DNA of 64,000 bases from an uncultured Dokdonia sp. (lineage in GTDB: Bacteria > Bacteroidota > Bacteroidia > Flavobacteriales > Flavobacteriaceae), in NCBI RefSeq assembly GCF_947492535.1, contig NZ_CANLNH010000005.1, positions 248,001 to 312,000 on the forward strand, written 5' to 3'. The first letter of the stretch is position 1, and each line of letters starts with the position of its first letter. The translations under genes and the position numbers were made by a program. Below are positions 26,653-36,445 of the stretch, in pieces. The notes under the pieces were generated by a model that saw only the letters and a list, made by a program, of their open reading frames with translations, had not been told where the DNA came from and did no database searches.

Positions 26653-27405
26653 ATGAAAAAAATATCCTACTATCTTCCCTTTCTTTTATTATTTATGACT
26701 TTTGCCTTTATTTCTTGTGATGATGAGCAATTAGAAGGTGAATTTTTCAGCACTCCAGATGGAAGTGATCCAGAAGTTTTTTGTCAAGAAACAGGACCTC
26801 TTGCTATCGCGGAAGCACAACTAGCACTTTTAGGTTTAGATCCATCTGAAGCACAGGCAGGGTGTGATGCATTTATAGCAACTATTAATAGTTTTATAAA
26901 TACATGTGGTGATGAAGGAGGAGGATTACAATTATTATTAGATGAATTAGGTACTGATTGTAACCTTACGACTGATGGAGGTGACGGAGACGATGACGAC
27001 GATGATGATGATGATGGAACTATAGATCCGATTGTTGGTGAATGGGCCTTAGTCAGATCTGTTGATTTTTTTAATGATATGGAGAATGAATTTTTAGCTA
27101 ATGATTGCTCCGAACAAAGCAGACAAATTTTTGAAGAAAATGGATCATATAGTTTTACAATGTATGATATTCCTAATAGTGAGTGTGTAGTTTTATCTTC
27201 AACAGATTCAGGCACATGGGCTAATATGAATGGTAATTATCAAGCAAATTATGATAATGAATGTATTGGAGTTGATTGTACCAATTCAGATGAACCTTCA
27301 AGTATTATACTTGTAAATCAAAATACGCTAAGAATTCAGTTTGACGGGGAAACAGTTGATGGCGAGTTAGTTGAGTTCTTTTTTAGAGAATACACTAGAT
27401 TGTAA
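26653..27405 (+). CDS. Lipocalin-like lipoprotein with Asp-rich linker (paralogue 1)
   Basis: About 250 residues. The start at 26653 (MKKISYYLPF) is preferred over an upstream ATG at 26617, which lies inside the promoter. The lipobox FAFISC is followed by DDEQLEGEFF, a helical four-cysteine region (about 30-105) nearly identical to the neighbour, an Asp-only linker, and a lipocalin-like C-terminus (IVGEWALVRS, SGTWANMNGNYQ). It should be an anchored envelope protein that binds a small molecule or ions. Function is unknown. Confidence 0.75.
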   Translation: MKKISYYLPFLLLFMTFAFISCDDEQLEGEFFSTPDGSDPEVFCQETGPLAIAEAQLALLGLDPSEAQAGCDAFIATINSFINTCGDEGGGLQLLLDELGTDCNLTTDGGDGDDDDDDDDDGTIDPIVGEWALVRSVDFFNDMENEFLANDCSEQSRQIFEENGSYSFTMYDIPNSECVVLSSTDSGTWANMNGNYQANYDNECIGVDCTNSDEPSSIILVNQNTLRIQFDGETVDGELVEFFFREYTRL

Positions 27406-27655
27406 TTGATGACTTAGTTTATCGTAGAAATAAGTCGACAGCCTCTAAAATAAATAATTCAATCCAGTGAAGCTTGCTTTACTGGATTTTTTTATTACCT
27501 ATAAATTAGATGTTTCATAATCTTTTTACTAGTGTATTAGTAATTAAGAAATAGGTATAAATACGTTCGTACCTTTTATGAAATTAATAGTATTTATAAG
27601 ATACTATCCTGACACTGTTAGTCTAGCATCTTTGATAAGAGTAGAATATTTTACT

Positions 27656-27663
27656 TAAGTTTG
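27656..27663 (+). promoter_or_regulatory. Bacteroidota -7 promoter element TAAGTTTG
   Basis: Matches TAnnTTTG 29 bp before the second lipoprotein start and lies in sequence duplicated from the first paralogue. Confidence 0.6.
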
Positions 27664-27691
27664 CGTTTGAAGTTTACAAATCTATATTAGA

Positions 27692-28480
27692 ATGAAAAAA
27701 ATATCCTACTATCTGCCTTTTATTTTATTAGTTACAGCATTAGCCTTCGTTTCATGTGATGATGAACAATTAGAAGGTGAATTCTTTAGTACACCTGACG
27801 GAAGTGATCCAGAAGTGTTTTGTCAAGAAACAGGACCTCTTGCTATCGCAGAAGCGCAACTAGCACTTTTAGGTTTAGATCCATCTGAAGCACAAGCAGG
27901 ATGTGATGCATTTATAGCAACTATTAATAGTTTTATAAATACATGTGGCGATGAAGGAGGTGCGTTACAAATGTTATTGGATGAACTAGGTACTGACTGC
28001 AATCTCGTAACAGGAGGAGATGATGATGATGACGGTGTGAATATTGTGGGTAGAACGTATTTATTAACCACTTTTACAACTACGTCTGAGTTAGATTTTA
28101 ATGGAGATGGAATTGCAACGACAGATCTTTTAGCAGAAACAGGATGTTTCCAAAATGAAACGATATTTTTTAATGATGAAACAAATGCCACTGCAATGTC
28201 TACTTCATTTTTAAATATTGTAGTTGAAGAAGATTCCAATGGGAATTTGGTTCAGTTGTCTGAATGTATTGATCAAGTTGAGAATACAGAAACTGGTTAT
28301 GTGCGAGATGGTAATACTTTAAATTTTGATGATTTTGGAGAAGAAATTCCAGGTATAATATCAGGAAATCAAATTATATTCTCTTTTACCGATGCCTTTT
28401 TAGGAGAGTTTATTAATGATACTGGTGATGGTACGGTTGAAGTATCTGAAGATTTAGTTATTATTTACACTGCTCAGTAA
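27692..28480 (+). CDS. Lipocalin-like lipoprotein (paralogue 2)
   Basis: A 262-residue lipoprotein (lipobox LAFVSC). Its first about 108 residues are nearly identical to those of the gene at 26653, including DDEQLEGEFF and the cysteine-bearing helical region. After a shorter Asp run the C-terminal lipocalin-like domain (IVGRTYLLTT onward) shows little similarity to paralogue 1. The pair has kept the N-terminal module while the ligand-facing module diverged. A terminator follows at 28505. Confidence 0.75.
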   Translation: MKKISYYLPFILLVTALAFVSCDDEQLEGEFFSTPDGSDPEVFCQETGPLAIAEAQLALLGLDPSEAQAGCDAFIATINSFINTCGDEGGALQMLLDELGTDCNLVTGGDDDDDGVNIVGRTYLLTTFTTTSELDFNGDGIATTDLLAETGCFQNETIFFNDETNATAMSTSFLNIVVEEDSNGNLVQLSECIDQVENTETGYVRDGNTLNFDDFGEEIPGIISGNQIIFSFTDAFLGEFINDTGDGTVEVSEDLVIIYTAQ

Positions 28481-28502
28481 AATTAAATATATATAAAGTA
28501 AA

Positions 28503-28531
28503 AAAACCTCGCATTGCGAGGTTTTTTTTAT
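28503..28531. terminator. Bidirectional terminator
   Basis: Stem AACCTCGCA / TGCGAGGTT with A and T runs on either side, between the convergent lipoprotein and GIN-domain genes. Confidence 0.85.
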
Positions 28532-28546
28532 GTGTATATCATGTTC

Positions 28547-29266
28547 TTAGTGCATTGAGATTTTACCAGAACCAGAAACCTTTGTATCCTGCTTATCTGG
28601 ATTACCGTAATATTCAACATCTCCAGAACCACTTACACGTGCTTTGATGCTTTTACTACAATATACTGCAACGTCTCCAGAACCTGCAACACTTACATAC
28701 GCATTATCTGCTTTTAAATCTTTTGCGTGTACTTCTCCAGAACCAGCAACACTAGCTTCTATATCTCTACTATTACCTTTTAATGTAAGATCACCAGAAC
28801 CTGCTACACTTGCATCTATAGAATCTACGTCTAGTTGTAATATAAGATCACCAGAACCTGCTACGGATGTTTTAAAATTGGTAGCCTTGATCACATCTTT
28901 CGTCCAGACATCTCCAGATCCAGCAAGAGTTACTTCATTTAAATCCTGAAAAGGAACCGTGATTTTGATCTTTTTTGAAGAACGTATGTTTTTGTTGTTT
29001 TCTACTTTAATTTTAAGTGCATTTCCTCGTACTTCAGTAACAATATATTCTAATAGATTGCTATCTCCTTCAATAGTGATCGTACCTTCTGTACCCGCGA
29101 CAAGTTCTACGTTAAATGATCCTCCTACGTTTACTTCGTCATAGGTTCCTACAGAACGAGTAATTGTTGTAATGTTACCATTTCCTTTAACTCCTTTGCC
29201 CCACCATTGCGCTTGTACTTGAATAGCTGATACTAGAATAAGACAGATTGTGATTACTTTTTTCAT
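28547..29266 (-). CDS. Secreted head-GIN-domain (DUF2807) protein
   Basis: A 239-residue exported protein (signal to about VQAQ) whose whole mature part is a right-handed beta-helix built from SVAGSGDL-like repeats (at least six copies of AGSG or SGSG). This is the DUF2807 'head GIN' domain, thought to be adhesin-like in Bacteroidota; binding partners are not known. It is the last gene of the minus-strand operon sigma, anti-sigma, DUF4097 protein, GIN protein, so the sigma factor probably controls it. Confidence 0.88.
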   Translation of the reverse strand: MKKVITICLILVSAIQVQAQWWGKGVKGNGNITTITRSVGTYDEVNVGGSFNVELVAGTEGTITIEGDSNLLEYIVTEVRGNALKIKVENNKNIRSSKKIKITVPFQDLNEVTLAGSGDVWTKDVIKATNFKTSVAGSGDLILQLDVDSIDASVAGSGDLTLKGNSRDIEASVAGSGEVHAKDLKADNAYVSVAGSGDVAVYCSKSIKARVSGSGDVEYYGNPDKQDTKVSGSGKISMH

Positions 29267-29288
29267 AATGTTTGATTTTTAGATTGAT

Positions 29289-30374
29289 TTATATTTTAGT
29301 GAATGTTACGCCTCCGTATTCAGAGTTGATGTTTATGTTATTTTGACTATTTGCATTACCATGATATCCTTCGTAGTATTTATCTGAAGACTCAATACGT
29401 TTTTTGGTAAACTCTAGATCATCTTTACCACCAAGTCCCGCATACTCTAAAGAGATATTAAATGTAAAATTATATTGACTGTTATATCCTAATTTGATTC
29501 CTGTATAGTCACTTTGAATGATGACATCACCTGCAGAAGCACTTAGCTCATTAATTCGTACAGAGCCGTAGTTTGTATTCAAGTTTACATCTCCTTGTAC
29601 CGTTTCAAATGTGGTCGTTAAATGATCCCCTCTTCCCATCAGATTACCAATAGTATCTATTTGTAATTTTCCAAACTCACATGCATAGTTGAGATTTTCA
29701 ATAACTCCAAATACACTTGTAGTATGTTCTGCATTAAGTTCTATAGTACCTGATTTTTCTATATTAAAACTGGAGTGTTTTGTTTTAATTCGACCACTTT
29801 TTATATATTCTATAGTTGAATTACCAACATAATCAAGTGCTAAACTATTATTATCTGCTAATAGTTCTCCCAATGAAAGATTCCCATGTTTACAATTTAT
29901 TTTAGTTACTCCATTAGTCTTGTTTATATAAATATTCCCAAATTCATTATCAATATCAAGATCGTTCGTTACAGGAACTTTTACCTCATAACGTATTTCC
30001 ATATTGACATTGCTACTTTTCCAGCTTTTCCACCAAGAACGTCCTCCTTCTTTATTAAACTTTGTAACAGCGCTTACAAGACCATCACTTCCATCAAATT
30101 CTACATCAATTTCATCTAGCTTTTCTTGAACTCTTTCTTCATTATTACCATTTGTTTTAATAAAAACTTCAATAACGGTTCTGTTTTCATCCCAAGAGAT
30201 AATATTTACATTCCCATAACTATTGTCTATTTTAAGACGTGCATCTGGGTTTACAGTAAATTCTTTTTTAACTTTCTTCTCTTTGGTGTAGCGTCCTTTA
30301 AAACCATTGTATGCAAAGGCAACCGTAGGTATAGAGATTAAAATAAATAATAATGTGTAGATTTTTGTTTTCAT
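29289..30374 (-). CDS. Secreted DUF4097-like beta-helix protein
   Basis: A 361-residue protein with a signal peptide (to AFA). A repetitive beta pattern (NVNIISWDENRTVIEVF, GNIYINKTNG, GSVRINELSAS, NINSEYGGVTF) fits the DUF4097 adhesin-like beta-helix family, which is related to DUF2807. It begins 23 bp after the anti-sigma stop and ends 22 bp before the GIN gene, so all are one operon. It is probably a surface or periplasmic structural protein under cell-envelope sigma control. Confidence 0.8.
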   Translation of the reverse strand: MKTKIYTLLFILISIPTVAFAYNGFKGRYTKEKKVKKEFTVNPDARLKIDNSYGNVNIISWDENRTVIEVFIKTNGNNEERVQEKLDEIDVEFDGSDGLVSAVTKFNKEGGRSWWKSWKSSNVNMEIRYEVKVPVTNDLDIDNEFGNIYINKTNGVTKINCKHGNLSLGELLADNNSLALDYVGNSTIEYIKSGRIKTKHSSFNIEKSGTIELNAEHTTSVFGVIENLNYACEFGKLQIDTIGNLMGRGDHLTTTFETVQGDVNLNTNYGSVRINELSASAGDVIIQSDYTGIKLGYNSQYNFTFNISLEYAGLGGKDDLEFTKKRIESSDKYYEGYHGNANSQNNININSEYGGVTFTKI

Positions 30375-30397
30375 AGTATGTGTATGATTAAGGCTTC

Positions 30398-30949
30398 TTA
30401 TAAGGTAGAAGCTTTTAATTCATTTAAATTTTTAATAGCGTCTATATGTTCTAGTACTTGCTGTAAAAGATCGATTCGGTTTTGGAAATTACTAATCATT
30501 GCATAGATTACTCTTTTGTCTTGACCGCTTTCTGCAAGATCACTTTTTAAGTTGTCGTAATCTGCTTCTAGTGTTGCAAGTCTTTTTTTAGCATCATCTA
30601 TAACGGCTTGTGTCTCTGGAGTTGCTTGCTCATTAATTTCAAACAATTCTTTTTCTATGGTCTGCGTAAAGAATTGCTGTGTTTGTTCCATTTCTGGAGA
30701 TACATCGGCAAGTTCTCTTACATCAGTATCTACATTTCGCGAAAGCGTAATCATAAACACTAAAGCAATACTTGCAGCAACCGCTAGTGGTTTCCACCAG
30801 TTAAGTTTACGTACAGGTTTTTCTTGTACAGGCTGTATACTCTGTAACTTTTCTAAAAATCGAGATTGATGGTCAGTGCTTGGTTCTGCAGCACTAAGCT
30901 GACCTTCTAATCGATCAAATAGTTGTTCTATATCGTCCTTCTTCATCAT
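30398..30949 (-). CDS. Putative anti-sigma factor, single-pass membrane protein
   Basis: A 183-residue protein with an N-terminal cytoplasmic part (MKKDDIEQLFDRLEGQL), one transmembrane segment (about 67-82, PLAVAASIALVFMITL) and a periplasmic coiled-coil-like tail rich in Glu, Asp and Lys. It overlaps the sigma gene by 35 bp, the normal layout of an ECF sigma/anti-sigma pair, although no zinc-binding anti-sigma motif (HxxxCxxC) is present. A palindrome copy (30735-30748) encodes residues TLSRN at the end of the membrane segment. Confidence 0.7.
   Translation of the reverse strand: MMKKDDIEQLFDRLEGQLSAAEPSTDHQSRFLEKLQSIQPVQEKPVRKLNWWKPLAVAASIALVFMITLSRNVDTDVRELADVSPEMEQTQQFFTQTIEKELFEINEQATPETQAVIDDAKKRLATLEADYDNLKSDLAESGQDKRVIYAMISNFQNRIDLLQQVLEHIDAIKNLNELKASTL
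30735..30748. repeat. Partial genomic palindrome inside anti-sigma gene
   Basis: TTTCGCGAAAGCGT lies in the coding frame just after the transmembrane segment; the left arm is degenerate (ACATTTCG). Confidence 0.75.
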
Positions 30950-31493
30950 TTTTTAATAATTTTCGTAAACTATCTTTTGCTCTAGAAACCACGGTTCTAC
31001 AATTAGCATAGCTTACATTTAATATCGTACTCATCTCTTCATAATCATATCCTTCGATGAGGTGTAGAGATAATGCTTGTCTATAATTATCTTTAAGATG
31101 ACTCATTGCTTTCACTACTTGTTGTGCTTTGACAGTACTTAAATCTGTTTCGGCAATACCGTCTGCATCATCTTCAATACGGTATAAGTGATCTTCTAAT
31201 GGTGTTTCATCTAGTCGCTTTGAACGCTGGTAACTATTTAAGCTTTTATTCACTACGATTCGTTTTAACCAACTTCCAAAGGAAGCATCTCCTTTAAAGC
31301 TATCTAACTTTGTAAATGCATTGAGAAATGCTTCTTGCATGACATCTTCTGCTTCGGCGGTATCTTTTACAATATGCAATGCTGTATTGTACATCGCTTT
31401 GTAGTAGCGGTTATACACTTCTAGCTGTGCAGGTTGTTCTCCACGTTTACACATGGGTAGGAGATCATTAATATCGCGATTGGTTAGTGTCAC
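30915..31493 (-). CDS. ECF RNA polymerase sigma factor
   Basis: A 192-residue sigma-70 family factor with region 2 (AEDVMQEAFLNAF, FGSWLKRIVVNKSLN) and region 4 helix-turn-helix (EGYDYEEMSTILNVSYAN, TVVSRAKDSLRKLL). It directs RNA polymerase to promoters of an envelope regulon and is probably held by the overlapping anti-sigma protein. Downstream operon genes encode two beta-helix surface proteins, its likely targets. A palindrome variant (ACTTTCGTGAAA) lies about 55 bp upstream. Confidence 0.92.
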   Translation of the reverse strand: MTLTNRDINDLLPMCKRGEQPAQLEVYNRYYKAMYNTALHIVKDTAEAEDVMQEAFLNAFTKLDSFKGDASFGSWLKRIVVNKSLNSYQRSKRLDETPLEDHLYRIEDDADGIAETDLSTVKAQQVVKAMSHLKDNYRQALSLHLIEGYDYEEMSTILNVSYANCRTVVSRAKDSLRKLLKNDEEGRYRTTI

Positions 31494-31914
31494 TTTATGG
31501 TTTTGGTTATTTCTGTTATAAAGATGTGTTCTTTTTTAGTTTGTTACACTTTCGTGAAAAAATATTTGAAACAAATTGTAATTAGGGCACTTTAAAGATA
31601 ATGAAGCTACTGTTTTTAAAGGTGTTGCCTGCATTTTTTCTTTTTATATTTTATAAATTACATAAAAGATTCTTAGTAAGAATACGATATTGATGCAGGT
31701 GAGTTCGCTTTCGCGAAAGCGGAAAAAAGAATATTGAAAAGAATAAAAACATCTTTTTAAATTCGCACAAACTGGCACAACAATTGACTTCTATATAGAG
31801 AAGATAGTGTATATATGTAGGTTTATATATACATTCCTTTTAATACGTTAGTAATTAATTGATAAATGAAACGTCTACTGAAACAAAAATGTGACATTAT
31901 GACGTATATATAAT
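31494..31914. other. Divergent spacer between the sigma factor gene and lon
   Basis: This 421-bp AT-rich spacer has no gene I can support. It holds a palindrome variant ACTTTCGTGAAA near 31547, an intact GCTTTCGCGAAAGC at 31707-31720 and a perfect small palindrome CTTCTATATAGAAG near 31788-31801, which could be regulatory for lon. Confidence 0.5.
31707..31720. repeat. Genomic palindrome upstream of lon
   Basis: A perfect 14-bp copy flanked by TTC and GGAA. Confidence 0.9.
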
Positions 31915-34365
31915 ATGGCAAAACCAAAATTTACAACGCTTGACAGATTGTCATTGCAAGATATAGATGGAGATGCGGAGTTAATCCCCTTAATGACTCC
32001 AGAAGATGAAGAAGCGATTAATAAAGAAGAACTTCCTGTGAGTATTCCTATTTTACCTTTACGTAATATGGTATTATTTCCAGGTGTTGTGATTCCTATT
32101 TCTGCTGGAAGAGATACCTCTATTAAACTTATAGATGAGGCTAATAAAGGAGGAAAAATCGTAGGTGTCGTTGCTCAAAAAGATGAGGAGGTAGAAAACC
32201 CTACGGCAGACGATATTCATAAAGTAGGTGTGGTGGCACGTATTTTACGTGTACTTAAAATGCCTGATGGTAATGTTACGGTAATCATTCAAGGAAAGAA
32301 ACGTTTTGAAATCACAGAAGTGACTTCAGAAAAACCATATATGATGGCGCGTATTGCTGAATATCCAGAAAAACGCCCAGCAAAAAATAATAAAGAATTT
32401 AAGGCAGCGATAGATTCTATACGGGACTTATCGTTACAAATTATTCAGGATTCTCCTAATATTCCTTCGGAAGCTTCTTTTGCGATTAAAAATATTGAGA
32501 GTAATTCCTTTTTGATCAACTTTGTAAGTTCTAATATGAACCTTACAGTTTCTGAAAAGCAGCAGTTGTTGGAAGTAAATGATCTTCATAAACGTGCTTT
32601 AGAAACGTTGACATTTATGGATTTAGAGCGTCAAAAGCTAGAACTCAAAAATGATATCCAGAGTAAGGTGCAAAGTGATATGAGTCAGCAGCAACGTGAG
32701 TATTTCTTACATCAACAAATGAAGACCATTCAAGAAGAATTGGGTGGCGTATCATCTGAAGATGAGATTGAAGAAATGCGTATGCGTTCTAAAAACAAGA
32801 AATGGGACGAAAAAGTAGCAAGGCACTTTAAGAAGGAACTTGCGAAGATGCAACGCATGAATCCGCAAGTTGCAGAATACAGTATACAGCGTAATTATCT
32901 AGATTTATTTTTAGACTTACCATGGAATGAGTTTAGTACAGATAAGTTTGATTTAAAACGTGCTAAGAAAATATTAGACCGTGATCATTATGGTCTTGAT
33001 GATGTAAAACGTCGTATTATAGAATACCTAGCGGTATTGAAACTTCGTAACGATATGAAGTCTCCTATCTTATGTTTATACGGACCTCCAGGTGTTGGTA
33101 AAACCTCTCTTGGTAAATCGATAGCAGAGGCATTAGGAAGAGAGTATGTACGTATGAGTTTAGGAGGATTGCGTGATGAAGCAGAGATACGCGGACATCG
33201 TAAAACCTATATCGGAGCGATGCCAGGTCGTATCATCCAAAGTCTTAAAAAAGCAGGAACAAGCAATCCTGTTTTTGTACTTGACGAAATAGATAAACTT
33301 AGCGCAGGAAACCAAGGAGATCCTTCTTCTGCGTTGTTGGAAGTCTTAGACCCAGAACAGAATAGTGAATTCTATGATAACTTCTTAGAAATGGGATTTG
33401 ATCTTTCTAAAGTGATGTTTATCGCTACATCAAATAGCTTGAATACGATTCAGCCAGCATTACGTGATCGTATGGAGATTATTAATGTGACTGGATATAC
33501 GATAGAAGAAAAAGTAGAGATAGGAAAACGTCATTTATTGCCAAAGCAATTAGGAGAGCATGGAATGAATGATACTCAGCTTAAGATTGCAAAACCACAA
33601 CTAGAAAAAATTGTGGAAGGATATACACGGGAATCTGGAGTACGTGGCCTTGAAAAACAAATCGCAAAAATGGTACGCTATGGTGCAAAAAATATAGCCA
33701 TGGAAGAAGATTATAATGTCAAAGTAAACAACGATGATATTATTGAAGTACTTGGATCACCTCGCTTAGAACGTGGTAAATATGAAAATAATGATGTGGC
33801 TGGTGTAGTCACAGGACTTGCTTGGACACGCGTAGGGGGTGATATCTTATTTATAGAGTCGGCATTATCTAAAGGAAAAGGATTGCTGACTATTACTGGA
33901 AACCTTGGGAAGGTAATGAAAGAGAGTGCTACTATTGCAATGGAGTATATCAAGGCTAATGCAGAAATGCTTGGATTAAAACCAGAGGTATTAGACTCAT
34001 ATAATGTGCATATTCATGTACCTGAAGGAGCAACTCCTAAAGATGGACCTAGTGCAGGAATTACTATGTTAACGTCATTAGTGTCTTTATACACACAGCG
34101 TAAAGTGAAGAAGAGCATCGCTATGACAGGAGAGATTACATTACGAGGAAAAGTATTACCTGTAGGAGGAATTAAAGAGAAAATCCTAGCGGCAAAACGT
34201 GCTAAAATTAAAGAGATCTTATTGTGCGAGCAAAATAGAAGAGACATTGAAGAAATTAAAGAAGAATACCTCAAAGGACTTACATTTCATTATGTAAAAG
34301 ATATGAGCGAAGTCTTAGAATTAGCACTCACAAAACAAAAAGTAAAGAATGCTAAAAAGCTATAA
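31915..34365 (+). CDS. lon: ATP-dependent protease Lon (La)
   Basis: An 816-residue LonA protease with all three domains. The N-terminal substrate domain is at about 40-250 ([14 protein letters not shown]). The AAA+ module has Walker [10 protein letters not shown] near residue 390 and Walker [11 protein letters not shown]. The S16 protease domain has catalytic Ser about 713 in KDGPSAGIT and Lys in KEKILAAKR. It degrades misfolded and regulatory proteins in the cytoplasm. It stands alone; the next gene is 155 bp downstream. Confidence 0.97.
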   Translation: MAKPKFTTLDRLSLQDIDGDAELIPLMTPEDEEAINKEELPVSIPILPLRNMVLFPGVVIPISAGRDTSIKLIDEANKGGKIVGVVAQKDEEVENPTADDIHKVGVVARILRVLKMPDGNVTVIIQGKKRFEITEVTSEKPYMMARIAEYPEKRPAKNNKEFKAAIDSIRDLSLQIIQDSPNIPSEASFAIKNIESNSFLINFVSSNMNLTVSEKQQLLEVNDLHKRALETLTFMDLERQKLELKNDIQSKVQSDMSQQQREYFLHQQMKTIQEELGGVSSEDEIEEMRMRSKNKKWDEKVARHFKKELAKMQRMNPQVAEYSIQRNYLDLFLDLPWNEFSTDKFDLKRAKKILDRDHYGLDDVKRRIIEYLAVLKLRNDMKSPILCLYGPPGVGKTSLGKSIAEALGREYVRMSLGGLRDEAEIRGHRKTYIGAMPGRIIQSLKKAGTSNPVFVLDEIDKLSAGNQGDPSSALLEVLDPEQNSEFYDNFLEMGFDLSKVMFIATSNSLNTIQPALRDRMEIINVTGYTIEEKVEIGKRHLLPKQLGEHGMNDTQLKIAKPQLEKIVEGYTRESGVRGLEKQIAKMVRYGAKNIAMEEDYNVKVNNDDIIEVLGSPRLERGKYENNDVAGVVTGLAWTRVGGDILFIESALSKGKGLLTITGNLGKVMKESATIAMEYIKANAEMLGLKPEVLDSYNVHIHVPEGATPKDGPSAGITMLTSLVSLYTQRKVKKSIAMTGEITLRGKVLPVGGIKEKILAAKRAKIKEILLCEQNRRDIEEIKEEYLKGLTFHYVKDMSEVLELALTKQKVKNAKKL

Positions 34366-34520
34366 TTATTAATATACTTATAAATGTAAGGGCGAGAATA
34401 TATTCTCGTCCTTTATATTTTACGCTCCTGTCAAAATATATTATACTTGTATGCGTTTTGAAATAGTACATTTTATAGTATTATAAATTCAAAGAGTGTA
34501 TAAAGACTAGAATACATTGC

Positions 34521-35537
34521 ATGCAGAAATATATATTATTCGTAGTATTTTTAATATCCACCTTTTGTCATGCGCAGTTAGGGGGTCGTGCTACCTATCA
34601 ATTTCTGAATTTATCAACGTCACCTAGACAAGCAGCACTAGGAGGGAAGGTCATCACAAACTATGACTATGATCCTGATTCTGCGCTCTACAATCCCGCT
34701 ACTATTAATTACAGGATGGATAATCAACTGTCTGTAAATTATGTCAACTTTCTAGCAGATATTAATTATGGGACAGCGAGTTATGCTTATTTATGGGACA
34801 GACGTACTCAAGTAATTCATGCGGGTATTACCTATATTAATTACGGGACATTTGACGGAAGAGATGAAAACGGAAATCCAACAGGCGATTTTAGTGGAGG
34901 AGAAGCAGCTTTATCTTTTGGATATGCTGTAAATATTCCTCGTACAGATTTTCACATCGGTGCTAATGTGAAATTTATTACATCCAAATTAGAACAATTT
35001 ACCTCTGTAGGGGTCGCAACAGATCTTGGATTTATTTATAATTATGAAAAATGGGATCTAAATATCGCTGCGGTTGTTCGTAATTTAGGAACGCAGATTA
35101 CTCCGTATGTAGATACTTTTGAAAAATTGCCACTAGAGATAGATGCAGGAATCTCTCAAATTGTACCTAATGTACCTATACGATGGCATCTTACTTTTGA
35201 AAACTTGCAATTGTGGAATATCGCTTTTGAAAATGAAGCAAGAGGTATTACAGACCTTGATGGAAATACCACAGGAGAAGAAATAGGTATCCTAGATAAT
35301 GTTATTCGTCATACCATTGTAGGAGTTGAATTGTTCCCTCGAAGTGGCTTCAATATCCGATTAGGATATAACTTCAGACGTAGTGAAGAATTACGTATTA
35401 TCAATCAGCGTAGCTTTGCGGGTATTAGTGCTGGTATCGGGATTAAGATCAATAAGATTCGTTTTAACTACGCCTATGCACGTTTTAATAGTGTAGCTTC
35501 AAGTAGCTTATTTGGGTTGAATATTGATTTGCAGTAA
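34521..35537 (+). CDS. porQ: Type IX secretion system protein PorQ
   Basis: A 338-residue outer-membrane beta-barrel protein with signal peptide (to CHAQ), then LGGRATYQFLNL and PRQAALGGKVI, typical of PorQ. It belongs to the PorV/PorQ (FadL-like) group and is needed for attachment or processing at the type IX attachment complex. Its place before cmk is a conserved arrangement in Bacteroidota, which supports the call. No type IX C-terminal sorting domain is recognised in the other proteins of this window. Confidence 0.9.
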   Translation: MQKYILFVVFLISTFCHAQLGGRATYQFLNLSTSPRQAALGGKVITNYDYDPDSALYNPATINYRMDNQLSVNYVNFLADINYGTASYAYLWDRRTQVIHAGITYINYGTFDGRDENGNPTGDFSGGEAALSFGYAVNIPRTDFHIGANVKFITSKLEQFTSVGVATDLGFIYNYEKWDLNIAAVVRNLGTQITPYVDTFEKLPLEIDAGISQIVPNVPIRWHLTFENLQLWNIAFENEARGITDLDGNTTGEEIGILDNVIRHTIVGVELFPRSGFNIRLGYNFRRSEELRIINQRSFAGISAGIGIKINKIRFNYAYARFNSVASSSLFGLNIDLQ

Positions 35538-35618
35538 AACATAGTTTTACAATAAAACTCCATATTATTTTATCCCTCCAGTTCTAATTTTTACTTTCGT
35601 AGTCTTAATAACACTTTC

Positions 35619-36311
35619 GTGAAAATCACCATTGCCATAGACGGATATTCATCCACAGGGAAAAGTACAGTTGCTAAACAGCTTGCTGATTGGCTTGAAT
35701 ACATATATGTAGACACAGGTGCGATGTATCGCGCTGTGACCTTATTTGCCATGCGTGAAGGATTGATAAGCGATGGTTTTTTTGATAAAGAACTCTTGAT
35801 TAAGAAGTTGGATGCTATTACGATCACTTTCGTGAAAAACGTTTCTACCGGAAAAGCAGATGTATGTTTGAATGGTGAAAACGTAGAAAATCACATCAGA
35901 ACCTTAGAAGTTTCTTCTTTTGTAAGTCCAGTAGCAACCGTCTCAGAAGTACGTGCAAAATTAGTAGAGCAACAACAACGGATGGGAGAGGAGAAAGGCA
36001 TTGTGATGGACGGACGTGACATTGGTACCGTTGTTTTTCCAAATGCCGAACTCAAAATATTTATGACCGCTAGTGCTGAAGAACGCGCTAAAAGACGCTA
36101 TAACGAACTCTTAGAACGTGGTGATTCTATAACCTATCAATCTGTGTTAAGTAATGTCATAGAGCGTGACACTATCGATACTACACGTAAAGATTCACCC
36201 CTTGTCAAAGCTGAGGACGCTATAGAAATAGACAATACAGAAACCAATATTGAAGATCAGTTTCATACGATTTTGCAACTCGCAAAAGATCGTATTGCTA
36301 AACGTATTTAG
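35619..36311 (+). CDS. cmk: (d)CMP kinase
   Basis: A 230-residue P-loop kinase that phosphorylates CMP and dCMP. It has P-loop DGYSSTGKST (residues 8-17), YVDTGAMYRAVT and DGRDIGTVVFPNA, all diagnostic. The start is GTG at 35619: no ATG precedes the P-loop and the product MKITIAIDG is normal. This GTG lies inside a palindrome variant (ACTTTCGTGAAAA), which also recurs inside the gene near 35825. It lies 81 bp after porQ. Confidence 0.95.
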   Translation: MKITIAIDGYSSTGKSTVAKQLADWLEYIYVDTGAMYRAVTLFAMREGLISDGFFDKELLIKKLDAITITFVKNVSTGKADVCLNGENVENHIRTLEVSSFVSPVATVSEVRAKLVEQQQRMGEEKGIVMDGRDIGTVVFPNAELKIFMTASAEERAKRRYNELLERGDSITYQSVLSNVIERDTIDTTRKDSPLVKAEDAIEIDNTETNIEDQFHTILQLAKDRIAKRI

Positions 36312-36445
36312 CTTTTAGCTGATAGTATGTAGCTATTAGTCAGTAGCTATTGATGCTTACTAAACTGTACTTGTCTGATTAAAACGATCACTTTTAAGTT
36401 GGTAGCTATTAGAATTTACGTTCCATAATGCGGGTTAAAAGAATA

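Noticed and set aside
28644-28949. Plus-strand frame in the GIN-domain gene with repeated SPEPATL
   Set aside because: Antisense image of the AGSGD repeats.
36312-36445. GTAGCTATTAG repeats after cmk
   Set aside because: Three imperfect short copies only; likely microsatellite drift, with no sign of function.
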